Shown here in pieces: positions 55,667 through 63,920 of a stretch of DNA of 64,000 nucleotides. This stretch comes from Ruminococcus sp. (GTDB taxonomy: Bacteria; Bacillota; Clostridia; Oscillospirales; Ruminococcaceae): contig SVNW01000001.1 in assembly GCA_015066745.1 (NCBI GenBank), positions 1-64,000 of the forward strand, written 5' to 3'. Both the position numbers and the translations under genes were made by a program. The notes below the pieces were generated by a model. The model saw only the letters and a program-made list of their open reading frames with translations, was not told the DNA's origin and ran no database searches. How positions within the stretch are numbered: the stretch's first letter is position 1; each line of letters begins with the position of its first letter.

Positions 55667-57022
55667 TTATACCAGTATATCAGAAATATCCTGCATTCCT
55701 AATAATTTTGAAACAATAACTACAGAATCCCCGGGCTGTATGATATCACCACCTCGTGGTATCAGCATTTTTCGGTCACGCAGTATAGCTGCAATAAGGA
55801 CATGCTTTTTCAAGTTGAGGTCAAGTATTGCTTTGCCGGCAACAGGTGAGTTTTCCTTTATTATAAATTCTGCCGCCTCAACTTTTCCCTTGATCACGCT
55901 GTAGAGTGTTTCCACGTTACTGCCTATCGTATTTTTGGTAGCACGTACATAACTAACGATGATATCCGAAGTAATATGTTTGGGGTAAATGGTGGAGTTA
56001 AGGTCAAGCTTTTGCACTACTCCGTCAAAGTCAATACGATTTATTTTGGTGATGGTTTTTTTGCAGCCGACACTCTGAGCAAAGAGTGACAGGAGTATAT
56101 TTTCTTCATCAAGATTTGTAAGAGATAAAAAAGCGTCAGTATCGGCTATGCCTTGTTCAAGCAAAAGTTCTTTTTCAACGCCGTCGCCATGTATTACAGT
56201 GACATCAGGCCATGTTGACGCTATTTCGTCGCATCGTTTTTCGTTTTTTTCTATGATTTTTATGGATTGGCCTGTTTTTTCAAGAAGTGCGCAAAGATAG
56301 TGTGATATTTCTCCGCCTCCGACAATGATGATGTCTTTTACGGGAGTTACCTTGTGTTTTATTTTTCTGAAAAAAGCAGTAGCGTTTTTGTGTGACGCTA
56401 TTATAGAGATTATATCTTTTTCCTTGAATACAAAGTCACCGTTTGCTATATATGCTTCATCATCTCGTTCAATAGTACATACGAGAACGTTGCAGTGCAG
56501 TTTTGAGATTATTTCTTTTACTGATATGTTTACAAGCGGACTTCCTTCAGGAAGACGGAACTTCAGAAGTTCTACTCTGCCTTTTGAAAATGTTTCTATT
56601 TTGATCGCAGATGAAAAATTGATAATACGTGATATTTCATTGGCCGCTGCAAATTCCGGATTTATAACCATTGCAAGTCCGAGTTCTTCTTTGAGAAACG
56701 GTGCTTCTGAGCTGTATTCCGGATTTCTTATACGTGCGATAGTCTGGCAGTTTCCTGCCTTTTTCGCAATAAGACAGCAGAGCATATTAAGTTCGTCCGA
56801 GTTTGTTACGGCAATCAGAAGATCGGCTTTTTCTATTCCTGCTTCGTGTTGTATTGAATGTATTGCACCATTTCCGACAACGCCCATTATATCGTAGCGA
56901 TGGGCTATAGCGTGTACCAGATTTGCATTTGTATCTATAACAGTGATATTGTTGTCGTTTTCATTAAGCTGTTCGGCAAGTGTCTGTCCGACTTTTCCAC
57001 AGCCTACAATGATAATATTCAT
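55667..57022 (-). CDS. trkA: Trk potassium-transport regulator TrkA
   Basis: A 451-residue peripheral protein with two Rossmann RCK-N domains (MNIIIVGCGKVGQTLAEQL and DIIIVGGGEISHYLCALLE) each followed by a TrkA-C domain, the full-length two-repeat form. It senses NAD(H) or ATP and gates TrkH. First gene of the trkA-trkH operon. The start is ATG 57022. Confidence 0.95.
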   Translation of the reverse strand: MNIIIVGCGKVGQTLAEQLNENDNNITVIDTNANLVHAIAHRYDIMGVVGNGAIHSIQHEAGIEKADLLIAVTNSDELNMLCCLIAKKAGNCQTIARIRNPEYSSEAPFLKEELGLAMVINPEFAAANEISRIINFSSAIKIETFSKGRVELLKFRLPEGSPLVNISVKEIISKLHCNVLVCTIERDDEAYIANGDFVFKEKDIISIIASHKNATAFFRKIKHKVTPVKDIIIVGGGEISHYLCALLEKTGQSIKIIEKNEKRCDEIASTWPDVTVIHGDGVEKELLLEQGIADTDAFLSLTNLDEENILLSLFAQSVGCKKTITKINRIDFDGVVQKLDLNSTIYPKHITSDIIVSYVRATKNTIGSNVETLYSVIKGKVEAAEFIIKENSPVAGKAILDLNLKKHVLIAAILRDRKMLIPRGGDIIQPGDSVVIVSKLLGMQDISDILV

Positions 57023-57176
57023 AATCTGAGTATTCCTTTCAGTTTGCCATAGTAATGATCGATATGCTTATTGTACCACAAAGGCTGATGGAATACAAGT
57101 GTGCGGGTATTTACTTTTGAGGAAAAAAGAGTTAAAATGTATTTAGCGGAAAAATCATTATAGCGGAGGAACAAAG

Positions 57177-57584
57177 ATGAATATTATAAAATATCCATGT
57201 GACGAATCTGTAAATAATGCTGTAAGTAAAGATGAGCCGTTGCTTGCAGTCATTTCATTTGATGGTAGAGAAGCGATTGTAAGTCATATAGATGATGCTG
57301 TGGAACATCATGTTTTACTTGCAAATGCAGGACGTAAGAGTACAGATATAGATAAATTTTTCAGAGTGGTATTTGACAGGAGCGGAGCTGACTGGACATT
57401 TATCTGTCCGCCTGATTATAAGGAAATCGCACATAAAGTTCATCGGATAGAGAGATTTTATAAAGATGGGTTTTCAGAAATTTCTGAGTTTTTGTATGCT
57501 ATGGGGTATGTTGTTGGCATTAATATTCCAAAAAGATATCGCAGACATTTTGAAGTTATGACAAACGATGAGGTTTCATTGTAG
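57177..57584 (+). CDS. hypothetical soluble protein
   Basis: A 135-residue protein, GGAGG before ATG, no signal peptide or membrane helix. Mixed alpha/beta composition: LLAVISFDGREAIVSHIDDA at the start, a central FFRVVFDRSGADWTFICP, then a basic helical end. No family recognised. It stands alone between the trk operon and the AraC gene, with its own terminator. Confidence 0.65.
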   Translation: MNIIKYPCDESVNNAVSKDEPLLAVISFDGREAIVSHIDDAVEHHVLLANAGRKSTDIDKFFRVVFDRSGADWTFICPPDYKEIAHKVHRIERFYKDGFSEISEFLYAMGYVVGINIPKRYRRHFEVMTNDEVSL

Positions 57585-57603
57585 TTAAGTATCATAATGA
57601 TAC

Positions 57604-57649
57604 AAAAAGAATGCACTGTTTTGATTTTAAATCAAAGTGCATTCTTTTT
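57604..57649. terminator. bidirectional intrinsic terminator
   Basis: AAAAAGAATGCACT pairs with AGTGCATTCTTTTT, between the convergent hypothetical gene and the AraC gene. Confidence 0.85.
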
Positions 57650-57657
57650 TATTATCT

Positions 57658-58515
57658 TTATTTTGCTTTTATAGGGATCCATATTTCGCTGTAGTAGTTT
57701 TCGTCAAGAGTTCCCTTGGGAAAGTCACAGGGATTTGCGTAAAATTCCACGCAGTAGCCGGCGGCAAATTCGTATTCTTTGAGAGCCGGGAGCCATTCGG
57801 TATATATGAGTGTGTTGGCGTCCTGCATGGACTGTGGCATAGGACCTTTGCAGGGGAATACTGCCCATGTGAATGCAGGAATGGTTCTGAGTGTGAAACC
57901 GTCGGGTACGTCACGATTTGGGTCGCATATATCGGCAATGAGATATTCAAAAGTATCATTTCCCATACTTTCGTCAATATTTATGCCGAACATCCCCATC
58001 ACTGTCTGTCCGCCACCGTTTTTGTAATGTTCCTGCCAGAACTGCGGAACATTTTCCTTTGCATTTTCATATGAAAATGTTTTGGCGTTTGCGATAACTG
58101 TAAAAGCTTCTTTTCTGATAATCTTGTAATCCATGATATATCCTCCCTCAAGTGAGATTTTTATTTTCAGCGGAGCAAAAGATTTTAGTGTTGACCCTTC
58201 TTTGCGTGCCTGTATAGGTGTCAGACCGTGAAATCTTGTAAAGGCTTTGGTGAAACTGTCCGGAGAATCATAGCCGTAACGCATGGCAATATCAATAATT
58301 TTGTCGTTTCCTGCCAATATTTCCGTTCCTGCAATTGACAGTCTGCGATTGCGTATGTATTCGGCAGGGCTGAGATCGCACAACATGGAAAAACCTTTTT
58401 GAAAATAAAACGGTGATACGTTTATATATTCTGCGATTTTTTCGGTTGAGAGTTCTTTTGTGATATTGCTTTCGATATATATTATTGCGTCGGATATGAT
58501 TTCTGTCCAGTTCAT
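57658..58515 (-). CDS. AraC-type regulator with GyrI-like effector domain
   Basis: A 285-residue activator. The N-terminal AraC DNA-binding domain (two helix-turn-helix units, about 8-105; LSTEKIAEYINVSPFYFQKG and DIAMRYGYDSPDSFTKAFTR) precedes a GyrI-like small-molecule domain (about 128-283). This order is that of Rob/SoxS-like and BltR-like regulators that sense drugs or other hydrophobic compounds. It is followed on the same strand (upstream in the genome) by a MerR/TipA gene, with a 114-base gap. Confidence 0.9.
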   Translation of the reverse strand: MNWTEIISDAIIYIESNITKELSTEKIAEYINVSPFYFQKGFSMLCDLSPAEYIRNRRLSIAGTEILAGNDKIIDIAMRYGYDSPDSFTKAFTRFHGLTPIQARKEGSTLKSFAPLKIKISLEGGYIMDYKIIRKEAFTVIANAKTFSYENAKENVPQFWQEHYKNGGGQTVMGMFGINIDESMGNDTFEYLIADICDPNRDVPDGFTLRTIPAFTWAVFPCKGPMPQSMQDANTLIYTEWLPALKEYEFAAGYCVEFYANPCDFPKGTLDENYYSEIWIPIKAK

Positions 58516-58629
58516 TTGTATTTTCCTTTCTGTTTTAAGAGTGTCTTCTGCTTGCTGTAAAAATATTATATCACTTTATAAAAGGATATGTCCCGATAAT
58601 TTTTGCAAGGATTTGTCCGGATGAAAAAA

Positions 58630-59367
58630 TTATGATCTTTTGCGAATATCTGTGTATACGGTTATAGAGTCTTTCATAAACAGCGCTGTTCCTTTGCCGA
58701 AACTATCTATATTTTTGGTAAAACGTTCATCACATATATACATCTGACCAAGTGAGAGAAGAATCTCATCTGTGCAGTTGTAGCAGTTTTCGTTTATAAA
58801 TGCATGATAGTCTGATACAAGTTTTTGCACCTGTGGTGATTCTGGTGAAAATCCGTCTTTTTTTAGTTTTGCAAATTCTGCTATGAACGAATTAAGACCG
58901 TCGGTGAGTTCTGAAAAGTTTTTATTGCGTTTTTCAAAATCCTTGTATTCGGCGGTATTGCCCCATTTTTCTTTTGCTTCCTGCTGATATTTTTTGCGTT
59001 CGTTTTCAAATTTGCTGTTGTCAAATGTATTCATATCAATTACTCCTTTATCTGCGTTATCGAGAGCCAAAATCAGTCTTTCAAGCCGTTCTTTTTTCAG
59101 AATCAGCAACCTCTTCTGCTCGCTTAATGCTTTTTTCTTGTCATAATCGGGAGATGAAAGTATAGTGATAATGCTTTTTAAAGGAAAATCCAGCTCACGA
59201 TAAAAAAGTATCTCCTGCATACGTTCAAGAGAAGCTTCGCTGTAAAAGCGGTAGTTGTTGTTATGGTCAATGAAAGCCGGTTTTAAAAGCCCGATTTCAT
59301 CGTAGTAGTGCAGTGTGCGCACACTGACACCTGTAAGCTTTGCAAATTCTTTTATATGCATTTTCAT
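58630..59367 (-). CDS. MerR-family regulator with TipAS-like effector domain
   Basis: 245 residues from ATG 59367, preceded by AGAGGTGA at 6 bases; an in-frame GTG is three codons upstream. The N-terminal winged helix (MHIKEFAKLTGVSVRTLHYY, DEIGLLKPA) is followed by a dimerising coiled coil (about 75-115) and a C-terminal TipAS domain (about 125-245), which in TipA binds thiopeptides. The own promoter has the 19-base spacer typical of MerR control (59388-59418). The ligand is unknown. Confidence 0.9.
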   Translation of the reverse strand: MKMHIKEFAKLTGVSVRTLHYYDEIGLLKPAFIDHNNNYRFYSEASLERMQEILFYRELDFPLKSIITILSSPDYDKKKALSEQKRLLILKKERLERLILALDNADKGVIDMNTFDNSKFENERKKYQQEAKEKWGNTAEYKDFEKRNKNFSELTDGLNSFIAEFAKLKKDGFSPESPQVQKLVSDYHAFINENCYNCTDEILLSLGQMYICDERFTKNIDSFGKGTALFMKDSITVYTDIRKRS

Positions 59368-59387
59368 TTCAATCACCTCTAAGTATT

Positions 59388-59418
59388 AGTATATACTATG
59401 ACGTTAGGGGAGTGTCAA
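59388..59418 (-). promoter_or_regulatory. MerR-type promoter with 19-bp spacer
   Basis: On the - strand TTGACA (59413-59418), 19 bases CTCCCCTAACGTCATAGTA, TATACT (59388-59393). A 19- rather than 17-base spacer is the hallmark of MerR-activated promoters, so the downstream MerR/TipA protein very likely controls its own gene. Confidence 0.78.
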
Positions 59419-59464
59419 GGGGGTTTAAAAAAATAAAATAAGAAATATTGATTTGCTTTGTATA

Positions 59465-59518
59465 TTGACAAAATCGGATTAATGTTGTAAACTGAAAATA
59501 GGTTAGAATATGCTAACC
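59465..59518 (+). promoter_or_regulatory. divergent promoter with GGTTAG/CTAACC palindrome
   Basis: TTGACA (59465-59470), 17 bases, TAAACT (59488-59493), then the palindrome GGTTAG-6 bp-CTAACC (59501-59518) over the predicted start of transcription. The half-site resembles CCCTAACG in the divergent MerR promoter. Confidence 0.6.
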
Positions 59519-59567
59519 TGATTTAATATTACTTTTATAAAAAAATAGTTATAAGTGGGACTCTGAT

Positions 59568-60218
59568 ATGTTGATGACTTTTTCGGTTTTAGGTATAGTT
59601 GGCGGATTGCTTTGTGCGACAGGGGATATACTTTTTGATCTCAAAGGTAAGGGAAATCAGAAAACCGGACCCGGAGGAAATGTTGATACAAACTGGTTAA
59701 AGATGTCCGACTGGAGATTTGTAGTATCGATAATATGTGCTTTTTTCGGAGATATTTTAGTTATGATGGGCATATATTCTCTTGGAATGCAGATAGCAAG
59801 GACAAATGCCGTACTTGGATATTTTACGGCAATAACCGGCTGTGCGGGTACTGTGGGAGGTGTTATGATCCACACATCACTTTGCGTTCAGCCACTCATT
59901 TATAAAAGGCTTATAGAATCAGGTCACCCCGAACTTGTGGACAGTATGCTGAAAACATTTTACAAGGCGGTGATATTTCCCTTTGTTTTCGGATATCTGC
60001 TTCTGATGACACCTTGTGTTACAACTGCTATAGCGATTTTTACGGGTGGTCTTGATGTTCCATGGTGGTTTGCATTGCTTAATTCGATTTCGTTTATGAT
60101 TGTGGGGATCACTTTAAGGAAGATAAAACCGCAGTGGTTTTGTGACCTTCCGGGTATTATAATGCCGAGCATGGGGCTTTCAATGCTCGGCGTTATCGGG
60201 ATCATAAATCTTATGTGA
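59568..60218 (+). CDS. seven-helix membrane protein, probably a TipAS-regulated partner
   Basis: A 216-residue hydrophobic protein with about six to seven membrane segments; a DGK-like family name cannot be given with certainty (a DUF6796-type protein is possible). It starts FSVLGIVGGLLCATGDILFD and ends LGVIGIINLM. A 118-bp stretch containing its last 39 codons is duplicated at 62980. Its promoter carries an operator-like palindrome and lies divergent to the MerR/TipA gene, so it may be the regulated target. Function unknown. Confidence 0.7.
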   Translation: MLMTFSVLGIVGGLLCATGDILFDLKGKGNQKTGPGGNVDTNWLKMSDWRFVVSIICAFFGDILVMMGIYSLGMQIARTNAVLGYFTAITGCAGTVGGVMIHTSLCVQPLIYKRLIESGHPELVDSMLKTFYKAVIFPFVFGYLLLMTPCVTTAIAIFTGGLDVPWWFALLNSISFMIVGITLRKIKPQWFCDLPGIIMPSMGLSMLGVIGIINLM

Positions 60219-60227
60219 AACTGAATT

Positions 60228-60633
60228 TTACAGACTTTTTATTTCTTTCAATCTTTCTATTGCCATTTCCACATCAAGTGTATGGAAACCAAGCCAGCAA
60301 TCGTTCATGAGTTCGGCATCTGCTGTACTGTAAATTTCCTTACTTGATTCTCCGGTATAATAGTGCCAGTATCGGTACACATAGCCTGTCCAGTACATAA
60401 TTTCACGGGAAAAAACTGTACCGCCTTTTTAAAACCACCCAGTTCATCTTCAAGTTCTTCAAGTATATATTCTTCACCTGCCCATTGCAGACGGTCATAG
60501 ATATCATCAAGGCAAGCGGCTGCTCTGCTGTTCATAAATGATTCGATAAATTCGGGACAGGATTTAAATCCAGTTCAAACAATCTTCCCTGAATATCACA
60601 TAGCTGTCTTTGTTGTAAATTGAGATTTGCCAT
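60228..60633 (-). pseudogene. 135-codon gene split by two -1 frame changes
   Basis: ATG 60633 (with AAAGGATGG before it) opens a frame reading MANLNLQQRQLCDIQ..FELDL. It must shift -1 at GAT-TTA-AAT (near 60562-60568) to continue as KSCPEFIESFMNSRAAA. It must shift -1 again at the T6 run (60410-60415) to continue as SREIMYWTGYVYRYWHYYTG and end LGFHTLDVEMAIERLKEIKS, stop 60228-60230. The three pieces together give a coherent ~135-residue protein. No family recognised. A homologous end (LGFHTLDVEMAIDRLKEAKA) lies at 63921. Either a decayed gene or one needing recoding. Confidence 0.65.
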
Positions 60634-60691
60634 GTTAATTACCATCCTTTAGAATTTTTGAAATGTGAGATTTGTGTTGTCGATATATAAA

Positions 60692-60721
60692 AAAAGAACA
60701 CTCAATACTGAGTGTTCTTTT
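60692..60721 (-). terminator. intrinsic terminator-like hairpin
   Basis: AGAACACTCA (60695-60704) pairs with TGAGTGTTCT (60709-60718) around 4 bases, with A/T runs on both sides. It lies next to the tRNA-like fragment, as a terminator would follow a tRNA gene on the - strand. Confidence 0.72.
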
Positions 60722-60729
60722 GGCGTTGA

Positions 60730-60749
60730 TGATCCGTACGGGAATTGAA
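60730..60749 (-). other. tRNA 3'-end fragment, probable attachment-site scar
   Basis: On the - strand TTCAATTCCCGTACGGATCA matches the T-loop, T-stem 3' half and acceptor 3' strand of a tRNA (closest to tRNA-Glu of Bacillota). No anticodon arm or 5' half precedes it. Integrative elements that enter tRNA 3' ends leave just such 15-25 bp copies. The neighbouring terminator supports a former tRNA end. No integrase gene is in the window. Confidence 0.5.
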
Positions 60750-60864
60750 AATCAAAACAGACGATTTCTTGCTTCTTGCGATTGTGGGATTTTGCCTGTA
60801 TTACGCAATTTCGAAGCAATTTACGGAAAACGCTTTTTTCTATTTTTCAGTGCTTTTTCTTAAC

Positions 60865-60887
60865 AATAGCGTACAAATAGCGTACAA
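60865..60887. repeat. tandem AATAGCGTACA repeat
   Basis: Two head-to-tail 11-bp units (60865-60876, 60876-60887) in the gap between the tRNA-like fragment and the AlbA_2 gene. The remainder of this gap (60750-60974) holds only a short hydrophobic + frame without a ribosome site and is not called as a gene. Confidence 0.6.
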
Positions 60888-60974
60888 AAATGGAGCTGTA
60901 TATTTATCCATTAATTTTATATTTTATGCAATCGCTCTCTGCATCTGCGGAGTTTTTTTATTCATTCTTTAACA

Positions 60975-62621
60975 TTATTCTTTTAACCTATAATATGCAT
61001 TACGTGTTGTACCTTTAGAATCTAATTTATCATCATCCACCATTTTTTTTAAAAGATTATATGCTTGTGATCTAGTGAGATGAAGCAATTCCATGACATC
61101 TCCACGTGTTATTGTACCGCCGTTTTCTTTGGCAAACTGCATCACCATTTCGGGATACCTGACATTATCAATTCCCTTTTGCCTGATGTAACCTGTTATG
61201 TTGTTATCAGCATGATACAGCTTTGCACTTAGAGTATAACAACGACCTTTTCCATTTCCTGAGGGTTCAAGCATACCTGATTCCACAAGCCGTTCAGCTG
61301 TAATTCGTGCCTTTTCTACGGTAATATGAGCAAAATCTGCAAGCTCATTTACTGTTGCTCTGCGACTTCGTTTTAAAGCATTCAGAACAAGTAATGAATT
61401 GATAGGAAGAGATTCGCCCGTAGCCCTGTGTTCTTCTGAAATCAATTTTGTGAAATTCGGATCGGGTAAACTTTTAGGAATAAATAGTTTTACCATTACA
61501 TCAGTAGATTCTGAATAATCCGGAAGTGGTTTGCCATAGAGAAGCGATCCTTCAAATATTCGGTCAACGCCACGTCCTGTACGTTCTGCCAAGCCGATAC
61601 GTTTCATTGCATCCGCAAGTGCTGTATTTCTGCCGTGAGGCTCAACAGTTAGAAGGTTGTCGATAGTTACACCCTCAATGAATCCACCAGGATTGCTGAT
61701 AGTCATGCCATCGTTGTCCATCTGGACACGTACTCGTCCCATCATTGTGTAATCACGGTGGCTGAACGCATTGACCAATGCTTCACGGAAAGCTCTTTTA
61801 TTATAATCAGGCACAGAAATACGGAACAGGCCTTCTTCAATCTCTGCTTCGGAATTTCTTGCATTCATATATGTTTCCATCTTCTCAAATGCTGCCAACA
61901 GTGGCAAAATAAATGACTCGTTCAACACTACATTTGTGCCGATCATCACTTGAAATGCCGCCTCTGCCGTAGGTACGCACCTACGAAGGCTATCTGCACG
62001 GCCTATCAAAAGCATACCACAGTAAGTTGGAGTAAGCTGCCCGTTGTTATCTGCAACAAGACGAAGAGCCTTATCAAGTTCTTCATCATCCAGTTCCAAT
62101 AGATTCTGTTCACCTTGAGGATTCATACGAATAATACTACGTAAGCGTTCTCTTTCTACAGGGTCAAGGTCGCTGTACTTAGCATCTGGTACGCATAAGC
62201 TGGAATAATCAAGTAAACTAAGATCGCTTAGACGAGATGCTATCTCATGAGGATACATAGGAACATTTTCAGGTGTTCCATCTGCTTTGATGCGGCGACG
62301 CTGAATCTTACCAGAAGATGATGCAACTATGCTTCTGCTTTTTGGAACAGAAATCTTTAGATACTGCTTATCCTCAGATTTTTCTGCACGGACTGCAATC
62401 GGAGGAACTGTCTTATTGGCAATAAAAGCCGCTAACTGTGTGATATCTTGATGAGATTTATGAAGTCCGGTAATCTCACCGTCATCCTCAATACCGAGGT
62501 AGATATCTCCGCCGTTAGTATTTGCAAAAGCGACAACTGCATCAACTAAGTCAGAATCCGGCAACTTATTTTTATCACTCTTAAATTCAATAGTCAGATC
62601 CTCTTTGAATCCGATATTCAT
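60975..62621 (-). CDS. AlbA_2 (Schlafen-like) protein with HATPase_c_4 and winged-helix domains
   Basis: 548 residues. AlbA_2 domain about 1-125 (EDLTIEFKSDKNKLPDSDLV, VAFANTNGGDIYLGIEDDGE), GHKL ATPase-like part with FREALVNAFSHRDYT and MTISNPGGFIEGVTID, then two winged-helix segments (about 405-455 and 495-546). The ordered DNA-binding tail and a palindromic operator in its own promoter suggest autorepression. The group is common in accessory DNA. It is a different lineage from the protein at 37247, sharing only domain order. Confidence 0.87.
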   Translation of the reverse strand: MNIGFKEDLTIEFKSDKNKLPDSDLVDAVVAFANTNGGDIYLGIEDDGEITGLHKSHQDITQLAAFIANKTVPPIAVRAEKSEDKQYLKISVPKSRSIVASSSGKIQRRRIKADGTPENVPMYPHEIASRLSDLSLLDYSSLCVPDAKYSDLDPVERERLRSIIRMNPQGEQNLLELDDEELDKALRLVADNNGQLTPTYCGMLLIGRADSLRRCVPTAEAAFQVMIGTNVVLNESFILPLLAAFEKMETYMNARNSEAEIEEGLFRISVPDYNKRAFREALVNAFSHRDYTMMGRVRVQMDNDGMTISNPGGFIEGVTIDNLLTVEPHGRNTALADAMKRIGLAERTGRGVDRIFEGSLLYGKPLPDYSESTDVMVKLFIPKSLPDPNFTKLISEEHRATGESLPINSLLVLNALKRSRRATVNELADFAHITVEKARITAERLVESGMLEPSGNGKGRCYTLSAKLYHADNNITGYIRQKGIDNVRYPEMVMQFAKENGGTITRGDVMELLHLTRSQAYNLLKKMVDDDKLDSKGTTRNAYYRLKE

Positions 62622-62664
62622 CTCATCACCTCCATTATTTTATCATTACTCGTTATTGCATATT

Positions 62665-62721
62665 ATTGCACATGTGCAATAGCTACTTAAATAGTATAAC
62701 ACAAATGTGCAATAATGTCAA
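62665..62721 (-). promoter_or_regulatory. promoter with palindromic operator of the AlbA_2 gene
   Basis: On the - strand TTGACA (62716-62721), 17 bases, TATACT (62693-62698). A perfect 16-bp palindrome ATTGCACATGTGCAAT (62665-62680) sits just past the predicted transcript start, and ATGTGCAAT (62705-62713) repeats half of it within the spacer. Confidence 0.75.
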
Positions 62722-62787
62722 TATCTTTGCGTTATGAACACACGGCAACAGCGTTTACAATTTAGAAAAAGAATGTAAAATAGAAGT

Positions 62788-62926
62788 ATGAAGATAGAAG
62801 AACTGAAAGACGGAATCAAAAATATCAGAGAATAAAGAAGAACGAGATATTGAAATATTCGACACAAGCCCAAAGATACCATAATCATAGAACTGTGTAC
62901 GGCAATATGCGGAGGGGAAGATTTTT
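62788..62926 (+). pseudogene. ISAs1-type transposase, N-terminal remnant
   Basis: MKIEELKDGIKNIRE is followed, after stops and frame changes, by KPKDTIIIELCTAICGGEDF. This matches the N-terminal region of ISAs1-family (H-repeat) transposases, which read like HKLxDIxxxxLCxVxCGxE. No DDE domain remains. Confidence 0.6.
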
Positions 62927-62979
62927 CGATTGGCTGTCGTTTTTGTTAAGCCTTAAAAATTCAAATAATCCCACCCATA

Positions 62980-63097
62980 ATTGTGGGGATCACTTTAAGG
63001 AAGATAAAACCGCAGTGGTTTTGTGACCTTCCGGGTATTATAATGCCGAGCATGGGGCTTTCAATGCTCGGCGTTATCGGGATCATAAATCTTATGT
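62980..63097 (+). repeat. exact 118-bp copy of the 3' end of the gene at 59568
   Basis: Bases 62980-63097 are identical to 60099-60216 (offset 2881), covering the last 39 codons of the membrane-protein gene, but the frame is not continued upstream. The left edge adjoins the ISAs1 remnant region. The copy is not expected to be expressed. Confidence 0.95.
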
Positions 63098-63126
63098 AAT
63101 AGTTTGAATAATAAGTGGCTTTTTGG

Positions 63127-63864
63127 TTAGCCTGCTATAAGTTTTACAAAGAAAATCAACAGCAGATGTGCCGGATAGAATACATAAAAAAAGTAGTTTG
63201 AGAACTTCGGAAATCTTCCTTTCTGACCATTATAGAAAAATGTTATTATGATAATCGGTAAGCTCAACCAGATGAAAAGAGTGGTTGATGTACCAGTTAC
63301 GCCTATTGAGCAATATATAAATGCTATTATTTCATAAACAGCCAGTCGCAGGTATGGTCGTTCACGTAAAAGGTGAAAAGCAAGAATTATCAGCAACCCA
63401 AATATATACCACTCGGCTTTTAGTAAATAACTGATGTACATGCATGATGCAATCAGCAATAATCTTACGGGCACCGGAAGTTTGCATTCTGATATGATTA
63501 ACGTTATAAGTCCCAGAAACAGTGACAGCATAACGTTCCACCGTGTAAAAAACAAATGAATATCAAATTTCATATTATTGTATAGTACGAATGGAAATTG
63601 TGTAATTATTGTTATTACCATAAGTCGCAGTGCGTAATTCTTTTTTGAACGGGTATATTTGCAACCTTCAGCAATAAAAAAGAAAAATATAGGCGGAGCG
63701 ATAAACTGAAGATAAATAAATACTTTTACCAGTGATGGGGGTAAATTAAAATAGTGAATTTCTTTTGCAGTGTAGAGCAAAAAGTGTCCTATAAACATTG
63801 CTATGGCGGCAATGTATTTTAACATATCGCGGTTAATTACTTTTAAATTTGTTTTATTATTCAT
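63127..63864 (-). CDS. TraX-family membrane protein
   Basis: A 245-residue polytopic protein with about eight membrane segments. The family start is RDMLKYIAAIAMFIGHFLLY; later LQFIAPPIFFFFIAEGCKYT and the end FYVFYPAHLLLIFF. TraX acetylates F pilin in E. coli, but the Bacillota members are chromosomal with unknown acyl-transfer roles. AGGAGAT precedes the ATG. It lies between two duplicated pieces of the 59.6-60.6 kb locus. Confidence 0.87.
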   Translation of the reverse strand: MNNKTNLKVINRDMLKYIAAIAMFIGHFLLYTAKEIHYFNLPPSLVKVFIYLQFIAPPIFFFFIAEGCKYTRSKKNYALRLMVITIITQFPFVLYNNMKFDIHLFFTRWNVMLSLFLGLITLIISECKLPVPVRLLLIASCMYISYLLKAEWYIFGLLIILAFHLLRERPYLRLAVYEIIAFIYCSIGVTGTSTTLFIWLSLPIIIITFFYNGQKGRFPKFSNYFFYVFYPAHLLLIFFVKLIAG

Positions 63865-63920
63865 AATTCATATCTCCTATAAAATTTTTTTAAAACAGAA
63901 AAAATATATTGACAGTCATT

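Noticed and set aside
60745..60972. 75-codon hydrophobic + frame
   Set aside because: No usable ribosome site, no family match, and it crosses the tRNA-like scar and a tandem repeat.
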